The notes: generated by a model from the letters alone, not told the origin. 64,000 nt of DNA from Panagrolaimus kolymaensis (GCA_028622995.1 JAJQJQ010000004.1:1240001-1304000); one strand, 5' to 3'; numbered from the stretch's first letter, positions 11,259 to 24,351 are shown. Translations and numbers: made by a program.

Positions 11259-13176
11259 CTAATTTCCCATAATAACTCTGTAAGCCATATCACTTAAAAA
11301 CGCAGGAATCGGTTGCTTTAACTTTTTCAATTCTCTCACAAGATTATGAGCAAGTTGCATATGTGAAGCATCTTCAGGAACCAAATAGGTAATAGCTTTA
11401 GCACTTCCACCCAATCTTCCAGCACGTCCAATTCGATGAACATAAGTATCAAAATCTGTTGGAGGATCATAGTTGATTATCAATTCAATACCAGGAAAAT
11501 TAAGTCCACGTCCAGCAACATTTGAAGCACATAAAACTTGATATTCATCATTTAAGAATCCACTCCAAGCTTCATTACGTTGAGATTGGCTTCGACCGCT
11601 GAAAGATTATTGTATCATAGAAAAATAAGGGAAATTAAAAACACATACCCATGCATACTGATGGTTCGTATTCCAGCCATTGATAAAAAAATTGCTAAAT
11701 AATCAATTTGTCGACGAATTTCACCAAAAATAATGGTCTTTTTTACACGATACTGTTCTTTGTGGACAAAATTTGTAACGTCATATTTGAGTTCTTCTTC
11801 GGGTATGATTAAAGCATCCTTCATGAGAATTTGTAAAAGATGTTGTCTGCGTTTAAAAATTGGAATCTGAAAAAAAAACGTTCAGTATATCAAAGAAAGG
11901 AAAAAAGAACTTACGTCATAAAACCTTTGTTTTACAGTAGGACTGATACCAAAAGTACGCAATTCAACTCTCATAAAATCTTTTCGAAGAAATTTTGGAA
12001 GCGTAATCTGAACAGCATGACTGAAAGTTGCACTAAAAAGAGCATGAACGATGTCGAGACGCTGAAAAAAAAGAAAGAGAAGAAGATTCCAATAATAATT
12101 CAAGTCGCAATGGCTTACTATTCGGTCTTTGAGCACCAGTAACAAATCTTGAAAGAGTTCATCAGTCACGAGTTTATCAGCTTCATCAACAGCCAAAAAA
12201 CGAGCGTGGTTAACATAGACCTAAAAAGATAAGTTAATGAAATACAAAAAAGTCATAACAAACGTCATCTTTATCAACTAAATCAACGAATCTTCCAACA
12301 GTGGCAATAAGAATATCACAGCCATTTTTGATATGTTTAGCATTTGTTTCTCTTTCATATTCGCCATAAGCACATTTGACCGCAATTCCAGTATCATTTG
12401 CAAGGCGAAGAGTATCAAGACATAACTGATGGACGAGGTCACGAGTTGCACCAATCACAATAACATAAGGAGCATTTGAAGGTCGTTGAAGTGTTTCATT
12501 TTTCTTGAGATGGATACAATGTTCAATTAAAGGAAGCATAACAGCTACAGTTTTGCCAGAGCCTGTTGGAGCAGTTGCCACGATATCATGATCTAAAATG
12601 ACACGATTAGGACAAAGAGAAGAAAAAAAAAAGAAACTTTACTTGAATTGTTTAACAAGAAAGGAACCAAAATTTGTTGGATTGGAAGAGGATCTTTAAT
12701 TTTCATTCTTTGGAGATTCTTCATTAACTGTGGAGTGAAGTTTGCTTCCTCGAAACTCCTAGAACAAATAAACGATTAGATGATACGAAAACCCTTTAAT
12801 TAAAAACTTACACAATTTGAGTAGGTCGTACAGATTCTCCCCGATCATTGTAGCATGATATTCCTTCAACATTATACATGGTCTCAAAATCAGCACCAGG
12901 TTGAAGAGTAGCTCTTTCAAAAAGTTCATCACCTTCAGGAAATTTTGGAACATATGTTTCACGAATTTTTCCACGACGATAATCATGATGAGTAGAGAAA
13001 AACTGCAGAGCTTCTTGATGGCGAGCTTCAATGATATGCCCTTTTGCAAGTCTAGCTATACCACCATCATGAGCGTCGTTATGTTTGAAATATGCTTCTC
13101 GAGCTTTAACTGCTTTTGGGTTTAAAACAAACTGATTTTCAGTGGAAGTTTGTTTAGATGTAACTGGAACAAACAT
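11259..13176 (-). CDS. Divergent DEAD-box RNA helicase, Vasa/Ded1-like core
   Basis: Seven exons (12812-13176, 12643-12758, 12264-12592, 12119-12220, 11915-12061, 11649-11866, 11259-11598) encode 538 residues. The start is the ATG at 13176; the codon three positions earlier is GTG. A Q motif at about 122-150 (SFEEANFTP...PLPIQQ) precedes motif I APTGSGKT (168-175), motif II DEAD (282-285), motif III SAT (314-316) and motif VI HRIGRAGR (480-487). Several motifs are altered: Ia is GATRDL instead of PTREL, Ib is TVGR instead of TPGR, and V is SNVAGRGLN instead of TDVAARGLD. The ATPase core residues are present, so it is probably active in RNA remodelling. It lacks the Gly-rich repeats and zinc knuckles of GLH proteins. 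Subfamily assignment is uncertain. Confidence 0.9.
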
Positions 13177-14246
13177 TTTTTCCACACCAAAAAAATTTAA
13201 ACTGTAACGATTTTAACGAAAAAAAAATAAAAGAAAAACGTGATTATGCATCAAAGGTTTTTTCCTACAGTATCATAAACTCTTTTTTTCGAAACGAGAT
13301 AGAGTGGAAACTTGAAATGGTAAAAAAAATTGTAGGATTGAATTTATTTTTATAACATTTTTTTATTTCAACTTCATAATTTTTTTATTGACAAATTAAA
13401 GAATTTTAACTAAAAATTTCTAAAAAGCTAATGAGAAAATATGAAATTCTAGTTATTGTTTTCAAGAGTCACTGCTGCTACTTACTTTCCCTTCAAAAAA
13501 GCTTTTTTCCTCGAATTTTTTTAATTGCGGAGATGATGATTGAATCTTCACGATCAAAAAAGAAGAAGATGAGAGAGAGAATCACATTTACAAGCTCTCA
13601 ATAATGGCGTTTTTTTTTATTATTATTGTTATACAATCGCCGCTGGCAGTCCTCCGCTTAAAATTTTGATGATCATTTCCAGCCGCGCCATCATTGTATG
13701 TTATTTTGGGATGAAAGAGAAGAAAAAAAAAGACTTTTAGTATGTATGTATTATTCTAACGGTGCAAGAAAGAGGAACGAGGAGATGATGAAAATAGTGT
13801 TTTTGTGTTGTTGTTCCACTTTCAAGAACTAAACCGATCTAATAAATAAATAAATTAAAATTTGCATAAACTTTCTATTCTCTCGTTGGATCCCTTTTTT
13901 TAAACTTTTGAAACCAATCTTCTAAAATAAAATATTGTTGTTGCTCGTTTTTGTTTCTTTTTTTTTGTATTTATTTATTTTTAGAAAGGGAAAATTTCAG
14001 TGAACGATTTTCGATTTTTTTTACTTGATTTTCAAGAGATATTTTTAAAACCCGTGGTGTGCTGCAATTGTTTGTAATACAAGTAGTAGTATCCTTAGGC
14101 AAACAACAAACATTAGTGTTGTTGGTTTTTGTTGCTGGGTCAAGAGCATCAAAGGCGTTTTGAAATCACGAACGGCGAACTTTTGTTCAAAGATTTGTTA
14201 GTCATTTTACTCTATGGTTTCATGATTATTTATTAAAACAAAAAGT
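13177..14246. other. Intergenic between divergent DEAD helicase and ground-like gene
   Basis: About 1.07 kb of low-complexity A/T-rich sequence between two divergent genes, so probably a shared promoter region. Nothing specific was recognised. Confidence 0.45.
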
Positions 14247-16359
14247 ATGGCTTCAATTATTGCCTTTTTGATGTTATTTATTTCCATGATGTTGCTGATT
14301 CTTCCATATTCTCAAAGTCAAACAATCGAAAAAACAAAATTAAAAAATGAATTATTAGCGAATTTGAATAAATATTCTGAGAAAGGTTCAGATTTATTGG
14401 AACCTTTGGGAAGTCCGCGTGGAACTGATCCACCATTAAGAAAGGAGCCACTCGGAACACCATCAGTTCCGCCTCCACCTTCGTCTGCTACTAATGGTAA
14501 TGGATTATTTAATTTATTTCAATCACAACCTTCATCATTATTTTCTTCACTTCCTAATTTATTTAATGGTTTGCTTCCATTATCTTTTACAACACCTCAA
14601 CCACTTCAACGTCAACTTGGAATTCAACCTATTCCATTTGGAAGTCGTTCTTCGTCATTATTTCGACAGCATCCATTACCACCACTTCCACCATCTCCGC
14701 CATCACCTCCACCACCACCTCCTTTATTACCTTTACCAACTTTACTTCCATTTTTTGCTCAAAATGGTGTTCCACAAGGATCATCTCAATTACCTAATGG
14801 ACCACTTCAACCTCTTCCACCAATCGATAATGTGGCAACAGTGAGACCAAGATTTATCAATTACACAACTCCACCATTACCAAATTTAAAATCAATGTCT
14901 GAAGCTGTATCAGATAATATTAGAGATTGGCGACAAAGATTTTATAAAGCTTTTAAAAAACTTTCTGGACGTGGACCATTTCCTTCAACAACATTTGCTC
15001 CATTACCACCGCCGCATCCATTTTCTAATCATCTTAAAATTCAATCTATTCCACCACATCAATCTCCACTTTCTCGACCACATTCAAGACAGATGCAACC
15101 TGTGATAATTATTAATGATACCAAAGCTCCATTAATTGATAAAAATCGTCAAATTTTAATGAATCGAAATAATCCAAATTGGATATCGGATCAAAAAGTT
15201 AAAACTTATGCAAGGGATAGTAAAGGAAGAATTGTAAGATTATTTGGTGTTGAAAGTAGCGGATATCGGTATAATAATAGCAACACTAATGGGTGAGTGT
15301 TTTTCTGTAAAATAAAAAAAAACTTGTTTGAGTGGGAAAAAACAATTAGCAGTCGACTCCCTGATGTGTTGAAAATGATATTAACCTCGTTGGTTATTTT
15401 CACTTTCAAAAAAAAAAATTGAAGAAAAAAAAAGTAACGAGTTTTGGACGATGCGAAACATAAAATTTTCTGAGCATTTTTTAAAGGAAAATTTGACTTT
15501 TAAAATAATTTTAATTATTTAAGCTTTATTCCTATTCCGGATCCTCCAGGATTGCTTAGTGAAAATGTGGACATTGGTCCAGTTTATATTCCAGCAGCTC
15601 GGCCATCCACAGCTGCTCCAATTTATAATTCTTATCCATCAACGCCTCTACAAATAAACACATATGTTGCACCTCCAATTCCTCAACCTACATCATCATC
15701 AGTTTATACCGTACAAGTATTTTACAATTTTCAAAGCTTTTAAATAAATATTACGTTTAAGATGCCTGCACCACCTTCAGTTGCTCCTCCACCCGTTGCA
15801 TTAGCTTCTTATCCATCTTCAACTTATGGCCCACTTCCACCGCCACGAGATGAAATAATGACACAAGAAGTTGATGGATTAGAATATGATGATGTTAATA
15901 ATGAAGTAATAATAATTTTTACATCACAAAAAATTACCCGATTTTTAACTTTAAACCCTTTTTTAGACTCCATGCGTTGGTTGTGAAAACACTAATTTAA
16001 GCCCAAATGATCCATGGCTACTTGGATCAGATAACGGAATAATGGAAAATAATGAAAAATGTAATTCCCTTCGACTTCGATATATCATTCAAGAATCAAT
16101 AATTAATTCTGATGCGGAAGCAAGCAAACGTGCAATTCAATTACGAGCTGAAAATGAATTAGGATCTTTTTACAATGTTGTTTGCGGAGTTGGATTTTTT
16201 TCGTACATAGCACATACAGATGAATTTTGCCAGGCATCTTCATCAGGAATAAATTGTTATGTATTTTCACCTGTTTGCTCTTTTCGAATGCAAATGGGCA
16301 CAGGAATTGCGAGAAAAAGAAAAGTGAGAAGGAGAAAATCTTTTGTTAATAAAAATTGA
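14247..16359 (+). CDS. Secreted proline-rich ground-like (GRL) protein
   Basis: Four exons (14247-15292, 15524-15716, 15762-15905, 15967-16359) encode 591 residues. A signal peptide covers about residues 1-24 (hydrophobic IIAFLMLFISMMLLILP). The middle 420 residues are Pro/Ser-rich with a polyproline run near 150. The C-terminal exon carries a ground-like domain: CVGC at 464-467, then Cys493 to Cys565 with ASKRAIQ, FYNVVCG, FSYIAHTDEFCQAS and CYVFSPVC. Ground-like proteins form part of the nematode hedgehog-related set; they are secreted and often made by epidermis or glia, and affect cuticle and apical matrix. A basic tail (RKRKVRRRK) follows the domain. The Pro-rich linker is longer than usual for this family. 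Which grl member it is cannot be said. Confidence 0.9.
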
Positions 16360-16639
16360 ATCATCACACATATTACACATATCGGTACTTTATAATATTG
16401 TTATTGCTGTATTTATTAATAAATATTCGGTAATTATAAAAAAGCAGAGTTAAAAATACACAACTTTCAAAGTTGAAGAAAATTTTTTTAAGTTTGCAAA
16501 GCTTCAGACAAAAAAAATATTGTTTGTTCATGGTTTCGGCAAAGTGCAAAAATGATCAGTTATTTGGTGATGCAAACAAAAAAGAAATGTATGCAAATTT
16601 TGACTTTTGATGCTCATTTTTTTGAAGCCTTCAAAATCG

Positions 16640-16646
16640 TATAAAA
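16640..16646 (+). promoter_or_regulatory. TATA box of the MSP gene
   Basis: TATAAAA lies 80 bases before the MSP start codon, followed by a short CT-rich leader. This is a canonical TATA box position for a highly expressed gene; its use is inferred. Confidence 0.5.
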
Positions 16647-16725
16647 GGAAAGGCATGAAATGAAAAAGTCATCAGTTTAGTCTGCGCTTCGTCGACTTAC
16701 CTCTCTCTCATCTTCCTTCATCGTC

Positions 16726-17157
16726 ATGGCTTCCGTTCCTCCTGGTGACATCAACACTCAACCTGCTAACAAGATCGTCTTCAACGCTCCTTATGATGAT
16801 AAGCACACTTATCACATCAAAGTTGGTTTTATTTTTTTACTTTTCCTATTTTTCATCGCTTGTTTTTTTCAGATCATCAATGCTGGTGGTCGTCGTATTG
16901 GATGGGCTATCAAAACCACCAACATGAAGCGTCTTGGTGTTGATCCTCCTTGTGGCGTCCTTGATCCTAAAGAAGCTGTCTTGATGGCTGTCTCCTGTGA
17001 CTCCTTCCAATTCGGTCAAGAAGACACCAACAATGATCGTATCACTATCGAATGGACCAATACTCCTGATGGTGCTGCCAAGCAATTCCGCCGCGAATGG
17101 TTCCAAGGTGATGGTATGGTTCGTCGCAAGAATCTCCCTATCGAATACAATCCCTAA
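16726..17157 (+). CDS. Major sperm protein (MSP)
   Basis: Two exons (16726-16821 and 16873-17157) encode 126 residues, the normal length of an MSP. The sequence is nearly canonical: [61 protein letters not shown], and the C-terminal [21 protein letters not shown] polymerises into the filaments that drive crawling of nematode sperm and is also released as a signal for oocyte maturation. Codon use is strongly biased toward C- or T-ending codons, unlike neighbouring genes, which fits very high expression. A 51-nt intron interrupts the gene; most C. elegans copies have none. MSPs are usually multicopy, so other copies likely exist elsewhere. Confidence 0.97.
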   Translation: MASVPPGDINTQPANKIVFNAPYDDKHTYHIKVGFIFLLFLFFIACFFQIINAGGRRIGWAIKTTNMKRLGVDPPCGVLDPKEAVLMAVSCDSFQFGQEDTNNDRITIEWTNTPDGAAKQFRREWFQGDGMVRRKNLPIEYNP

Positions 17158-18995
17158 TTTTGTATTTGTATTTATGTGTTTTGTAATATTTAATAATAAA
17201 TAATATTTAAAATTTATTTTATCTTGTGTCTTCTTTTTGATTTATGGGGTTCTTAATTGGTGAAAAGATATACATAGTCTCGTGGAAATTTAATGATCTA
17301 ATTAATATCAGTGAATGGATATTTGGGTGATGGACTGCTTGCTTTTCAACTCGTCGGCAATTGGGAGATGCAAATGGTGTTTGTCTTGTAAGACATCAAG
17401 TTGAGTGATTTGTTTTGAATGAAGATGCCAGGGAAAAAAATGAAAAACATAGGCAAATAAGGCAGCAAAAAAAAGAAGGAATGTTGTTGCGGTCAGCGAG
17501 GCGTGAATCATTTATATTTTTTTTCCGTTCGTGTTCGTCCACAGATAGAGAGAGAGCATTGGCCTTTTCCAAATTGGGCGCATTTACAGTTTTTGCGATT
17601 GCGGCAGAAAAAAAAATTGAAAGGCCATTTATTAGTCGTCGATATATTATTTTGCCCGCCATGTTTTCTTGTACGAAAAATATTTTCGAGCCAATACACG
17701 ATTGGGAAAAAAAGATACAATTGATTGCTTGTTTTTTTCCTCCTTCGTCCTCATTTTGTTTTTTTTGTCTTTCTCTAATATATTAGCTCCCTTCGTTTCA
17801 TTTAACATGAAGGTTTATGGCCTAAACAACATTCATGATAAAAGTTTGACAAAACAAGACGCATTCTCGAGTGTTTTTTTTAAACTGATGTGTTTTAATT
17901 CAAACAGAAAAGCTGTTTTTTTATTACAACTTTTTGAGTCTCATTCTTTTTTCGTGGATGTGGATTAAAAATAGAAAGCATTTATAGAAAATTAATTATT
18001 CGTTCTTTTTGTACTTAGGAATTTTCAACAAATGCAGAGACAATTGTCTATCGTATGCCGTACATCGATGTTTTGGAATAACCAAAGCATTTTTAAATCT
18101 TGATTTACTTGAAGCTTCAAAGCTTGAATATGCATTTTTCTTTGAGTTTTTGCCGACGTTGATTTTTTTGAAAGCAAAATTTCAAAAACCACGCCTTACT
18201 AATTTTTTCTTAAAGCTTTCATTTTTCCTTCAAGTCTCTATCAGAATGGAAATCGTAAACATTCCATTCATTTCCGATGATCACACCTTTAATATATTTT
18301 TTTATAAAACTCTAAGCCTTGCAAACTTCAAAGGATATGAAAAATGTGAATTTAATGACTCTGTTTAATTTTTTTCTCTCTCCACTCTAATTGTTTTGTT
18401 GATTTTGTCCATAAGCATCTCTTTTTTTTTTATCAGTGACCTCGTCGTCTTGATGGTGTCGGCTGCAGCTTTACAACCTAAACGGTCATTTCAAACAAGA
18501 GAATGATTAAAATAAAATATTAAGCTTTGTCAGGCAAACGTATATGCACATACCCCTCTTTTTCTTGTTAGACTCCTCTGCCATTCTTTATCAAAGATAA
18601 ATCGTTTATTTTTTTTTTGCACCATCACCAAATTTATTTTTTTTATACTTGCGCTTTCGTGGTTTTACACTTTTTCTGTGTTCTTTTCACTCATTTTTTA
18701 TTTGGTTGCTGCTTGAACGATAAATAGATAAAAATAGGCTTGTGTCTCTCTTTCTCCTGATTTTAGCCATCGAGGTAGTAGTATTTTTCGTTTTTTCTTG
18801 AAATTTGAGCTAAAGTGATTTTTTAAAACGTACTTGTTTTTTGCCATCCATCGTAAAAAAAGAAGAAAAAAAAATGATTTTTTGTTTTGTTTTTTAACGC
18901 CTGCCTTTTTTCAATGACGATGATGCATCGATAAAGTTATGATGAGTAGCATTATTATTATTACTATTTTTTAAAGCATTTTTAGATCCTTTTGA
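17158..18995. other. 1.8-kb intergenic region upstream of nidogen
   Basis: A/T-rich sequence with AATAAA-like signals near 17195 serving the MSP gene. Several open frames are present but none shows coding character or splice support. It probably contains the nidogen promoter. Confidence 0.5.
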
Positions 18996-21900
18996 ATGAG
19001 GAGGATATCATTTTTATGGCTCATTTGTAGCCTTATTGCTGCCGCTGCAATTTTATCAAGTGCAGAATTAGTGCCGTATGGCAGAGATGCAGGAGATCAG
19101 GTAATTTAAATATTTTTTTGATCTTTGCAAATTTCTTGAATTGAATTTGAAAACTACTCTACCGTAAAGGCTTTATTTTAAAGCGAAAATGCATGGAATT
19201 ACAAAAATTTGGAAATTAAATACATTTTTTTATGAATTGAAAAAAACTTAAAATTCTTTTTTATTTACACAATTTTTAATAGTTGCCGTCACTAAACACA
19301 AAAACTTTTACTTTCAATCTGAGCCTTTGAAATAATATTTATTGCCATAAAGAATTCTAACCTTCCATAATTACAGGAGATCAATTTCTCAGCACCATCA
19401 AGTGCTTCCACTTTAATCGTTCCTGTTCCATATTATGAAGAACCCCAATCAGAATTATATATTTCTCCTCGAGGTGCGGTATCCTTTGGCAAAGCTCTTC
19501 CCGACAAAGTTGAAGATTTGGAATCAGTTCATGAAAAAGTCATCGCAGTTCTTTATGCTGGAGCTGTTAATGGCCTTGTTTATTATCGTACAGAACCCCA
19601 TGATTCTGAACTTTCTCGCCGCCTTGCAGCTACCATTCAAAAAGTTTATTCTGATGCAAAAGATTTTCAACCTCGTGTTGTTATTGTTGTAACATGGGAT
19701 CGAATTATGGCAACTGATTCAACCGGAGAAAATACTTTCCAACTCATCCTTCTTAGTGATGCACGAACTTCGTATGCATTTACGAAATTTGGAAGAATTG
19801 AATGGGTTAAAACTAATGGAATTTACGCTCAAAGTGGATTTTATTTTAGTGATGGCCGATCCCAAAAAAATGTTAATGCTGGAACAGATAATCTTAAAGA
19901 ACTTACAACCATGTCAAATTACAAAGAAGAAGGAGCATTCCTTTTCCGTATTTCTGGTGGTTATACTCAAGATCCTCGTGAAGGCCCCGGCGCTGATGAT
20001 GATTATGATTATGCTAAGGATGAAGGAGATTATGATGCTAATGCCAGTGAAGCAGAATTACAAGCTTGTCCAAGTGATCCATACAAGGATAACTGCCCTC
20101 CCACTTGCCATGTTGTTAGCGACGACAAAGGATGTTCGCTTTGTATTTGTGCTGATCGTCCTGAATCTAATCCACCTGCTTCAAATGATATTGGAGATGA
20201 AGTTTATCTTCCTCCAAATGAACCAGTTGATGAAGGCTTTAGCCCCGATGAGCAACAACAACAACCCCAACAACCTAAACCTGCTTCAGAATATCAGCCC
20301 CAACATCCAATGCCAGTTGATAGCCAAATGTCACCCGATCAAGGTTATCAACAACCATTACCCGAATTTCAACCAGCAAATAATCAACAAATCCCAATCC
20401 CTCGTGATGATCCAGCTTATGCTCCTCAATCTGAAACCCAAACTGAACAACAACAACCTCTCAAAGATGGAACATGTGCCGAAGTTCAAGCACATCCAGT
20501 TCCATCGTGTCATCGATTTGCAAGTTGTCAGGATAATGCCGCAGGTTTTTGTTGTCAATGTTCTGGTGATTATATTGGCAATGGCATTGATTGCGTAAAG
20601 CAAAATGATCCTCAAAGAATTAATGGATTTTTTGAAGGTGCAATTAATGGACAAGCCATTCCTAAAACTGAACTTTATACTTTTGTTCAACCCAAAGATG
20701 GTCAACAACATACAGCTCTTGCAAAAGTTCCACAAAATCTTGGAACGAGTTTACTTCTTTTGGATTCAACTGGAAATGTTATGGGTTGGTTATTCGCTCG
20801 TCGAGATTCTGATAATGCTTATAATGGCTTTGAACTCACTGGAGGCATTTTTAATCGAACTGTAAACATCCATCTCGGTGATCGATATGCCATTCTAATT
20901 AAACAAGAATTCAGCGGGCGTAAAACTCAAGAATATTTAAGTGTTAATGTTTTTGTTAGTGGAACCCTTCCCGATTTGGCTCAAGGTTCAGAAGTTACTT
21001 ATGATAATTTTATGGATACTTATAAACGAGAACGCCCCGGCTTTTTGAGATCTTACACTGAAAGAGAAGCAACCATTAAAGAAAACGGCGAAGAACGTAA
21101 AGTTCGAATGACCGTCGATCAACAAATTCATTATACTGAATGTAAACATGCTGATTTTGATAAATCTGATGTAATTAAGATTCGAGTTTCAAGAATTAAT
21201 GCTCAAATTTCACAAAATGATAATGCAGTTCGATTTGCTGCATCCAATTCTGCTGTGGATCCTAGTAAGATCTTATTAATTTTTAGGCCATTTTTTAATC
21301 TTGAAGATTTTCATAAAAAGATTAGAAATTTTAGAGGGTTTTTTAAAATCAATTTTTCATTTATTTTGCAGATGATGATCGCTCATTTGGTGGCCCTGTT
21401 GCTGCTGGAGTCCCTATTGCAAGCGGTGGAAATGTAATTGAAAGTGGTCCATGTGCAGTAGGAAGTCATTTATGCACTCTACCAAATATGCTTTGCGAAC
21501 CCAAAGGACAATCTTATACTTGCTCTTGCGAAGAAGGATATCAACAACAACCAGATCCTTCTGTGCCCATTAAATTCCATTGTGTTCGCGTAAATCAGCA
21601 ACAATATCCTGATCAACAACCCGCTGTTGAACGACCAATTGGTCCAGGATTTTGTTCATCTCATCAAGAATGTCATAAATGGGGTGAATGTGTATTTGAT
21701 GAAAATCGACAAGGTAAATGTAAATGTCGTGGATGGTATGTTGGTGATGGAGTTACACAATGTGGCCCACCTGAAGACCAACAACAACCTCCTCAGCAAC
21801 CACAACAACCCCAGCAACCCACATATGAACATTCTCCATCTCAAACTGTTGGAACCATTTGTCGTAGCCATGAAGAATGTAGCGAATTTGCTCAATGCGT

Positions 21901-24351
21901 TTATAGTAACAATCTTCTATATTATAAATGTGAATGCCGCCCTCCATACAAAGGCGACGGAGTTCAATGCACACAAGAAGTTCAAGGTTGGTATACATAT
22001 TTTTAAAACTTCTAAAAAACGTACATATAAAAAAAAGAGGGAGAGGGGAAAATTTTTTGCGTTAAATGAATTTAGTTCGACCTGTTGTCATTTTGGATTC
22101 AGAAAATCCAAAAAACGAAAAAATCAGTGGTTGCGATATTATTGATTTTTGTGATGCCAATGCGGAATGCATCTTTGAATATTCTAATGATCAACCAAAT
22201 TATTTTTGTCAATGCCTTTCGGGCTTTCATGGTGATGGAAAAAAATGTGAACAAATCACTCTTGAATCTTTACTTGTAAAAATGAGGGGTTTGTTGAAAA
22301 CCGTCTGTTCGAGTGAAATTGCGAGTGTTAAATATCTTCTGTTTTTTCCTCTATTGAATTCTAACTTTTAACTTTTTTTAATTGGGTGCAAAACTAATTT
22401 ATAATTTTATTGAAAAGTTAGTTTTTAATTGGGACATTTTTTAGCTGAATCATGTGAAGCTCGATTAAGTTGTGATGTAAATGCTCGATGTGTTTATGAT
22501 CAATCACGGGGAGATAGCGTCTGTCAATGCGTTGATGGATTTGAAGGCAACGGAGTTTTTTGCACCGCTCGATCACCTCAGAATCCTATTGTTCGACCAC
22601 CAGTTGAAACCGCTGATAAAAAAGAATGTCGCGATCAAACCGAATGTCACACCAATGCCCATTGTGTCTTCTCTGAATCTTCATCTCGTTATTTCTGTGA
22701 ATGCTTGCCTGGTTTCAGAGGCGATGGAGTAGGCCAATGTCAGCCCAGCGATCAATGCAATCCATCCACACCCAATGCATGTCCAACAAATTCTGAATGC
22801 GTTTATGGTATTTCTGAAGGTTCATACGTTTGTAAATGTACTCAAGGGTTTACTGGAGATGGGCAAACATGTACCCTAGCTTATCCTCCTCCCCAACAAC
22901 CCCAACAACCTCAACAACCCCAGCAACAACAACCTCGAACTTGTGATCGAGATGCAAGTCTTTGTCATGAAAATGCCATTTGTGAATTTAATATACAAAA
23001 CAGCCGATATGAGTGCAAATGCAAACCCGGTGCTGTTGGAAATGGATACACTAGTTGTGCTATGGAAATGGGATGTTATGAAAATCGAAGCCTTTGTGAT
23101 TCAAATGCTCAATGTGTACCCGGTAGTGGTGGCATTTATGTTTGTAATTGCAATTATGGTTTCCACAGAAATGGACAAACTTGCTTTCGTAAGCTTTTTC
23201 TATTTGTTCTTAAAAAACTAAAAAAACAAAGTAAATAAAATAATTTTACAGCCGATTCCGATCAACGACCAGACACTTTGCTTATCGGTCGTGGAATGTC
23301 CATCATTCAACGAAGTACGGTTCCGGAATTGACTGGTCGACAATTGGTTGTTGTTCCCCATCAAGTTGTTGTTGATATTGATTATGATTGCACTTCAGGA
23401 AGAATTTATTGGAGTGATATTTCAAGTAAGCAATAACCAAAGCAAAACGAAAATATCAAAACAAATTTAAAAACCAAAAATATTTTTAATCAAAATCTTT
23501 TTGATAATAAAAAAATCACTAATTATTGAAGCAAATTTTTTTAGACCATGTGATTCGGTCATCAACTGTAAATGGCACAGATATAACATCAAATTTTGCT
23601 TCCGAACTTAAAAGTCCTGAAGGAATTGCCATTGATTGGTCTTCAAGAAATTTATATTACGTTGATAGTCTTAAAGATGAAATCGGTGTTGTTTCATTGG
23701 ATGGAAAATATCAAAAAGTTTTAATCAAAGAAGGCCTTTCAAATCCTCGTGGACTTGAAATAGATCTAATTGGTCGAAAACTTTATTATTCGGATTGGGA
23801 TCGAAAAAATCCTCATATTGGTAGAGTTGATCTTGATGGAAAAAATAATGAAGTATTTGTTAATTCCGATATCCATCTTCCAAATGGCCTTGCAATCGTT
23901 CAATCCACAAAAGAACTTTGTTGGGTCGATGCTGGAAGTCAGCGACTTTCTTGCATGGGTCTCAATGGACAAAATCGCCGATTAGTTTATACTCCACTTG
24001 AATATCCATTTGGTCTTGCAGTAAGAAATGATGAAAGATTTTATTGGACAGATTGGAAAGACCATCATATTCACACTGTATCCGTCGCTGGACATGGTTA
24101 TAATAATTTTGCTGCAAGCGTTGGTGGAGGTGGAAAAGTTTATGGTATTGTTAGCATTCCAACTAAATGTCAAGGAAGTATGTTTTTAATCCCATTCGCA
24201 CATCTTGCAAATTTAAAAAATGAATATTCTAGGTCCATCTCCTTGTGCAGTAAATAATGGAGGTTGTGAACATATGTGCCTTCCAAATAGACAAGATACA
24301 GTAACATGTGTATGTCCAGATAACGTTTCTGGTCTTAATGGCTGCCCTTAA
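18996..24351 (+). CDS. nid-1: Nidogen/entactin, basement membrane glycoprotein
   Basis: Eight exons (18996-19100, 19377-21264, 21372-21986, 22076-22288, 22445-23188, 23252-23425, 23545-24177, 24233-24351) encode 1496 residues. Order: signal peptide 1-23; NIDO domain to about 230; a cysteine cluster at 265-297; a Gln/Pro linker; EGF repeat about 399-440; G2F beta-barrel about 445-665; nine EGF-like repeats with Gln/Pro spacers; YWTD-type LDL-receptor class B repeats (RNLYYVDSL, RKLYYSDWD, RFYWTDWKD); and a terminal EGF. Nidogen links laminin and collagen IV in basement membrane. An RGD tripeptide (962-964) sits inside one EGF repeat. The donor of exon 4 was placed at 22288, since the apparent earlier donor breaks the reading phase. 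Confidence 0.95.

Noticed and set aside
18773..18790. GAGGTAGTAG, the seed of let-7-family microRNAs
   Set aside because: The match stops after ten bases and no stable precursor hairpin with a complementary arm is visible nearby.
19756..20598. 280-codon open frame overlapping nidogen in another frame
   Set aside because: A shadow of the nidogen exon; it lacks domains, and the nidogen frame carries clear NIDO and EGF signatures.
22276..22281. GTAAAA as donor of nidogen exon 4
   Set aside because: It would end the exon in phase 0, while the next exon needs phase 1; the donor at 22289 fits.
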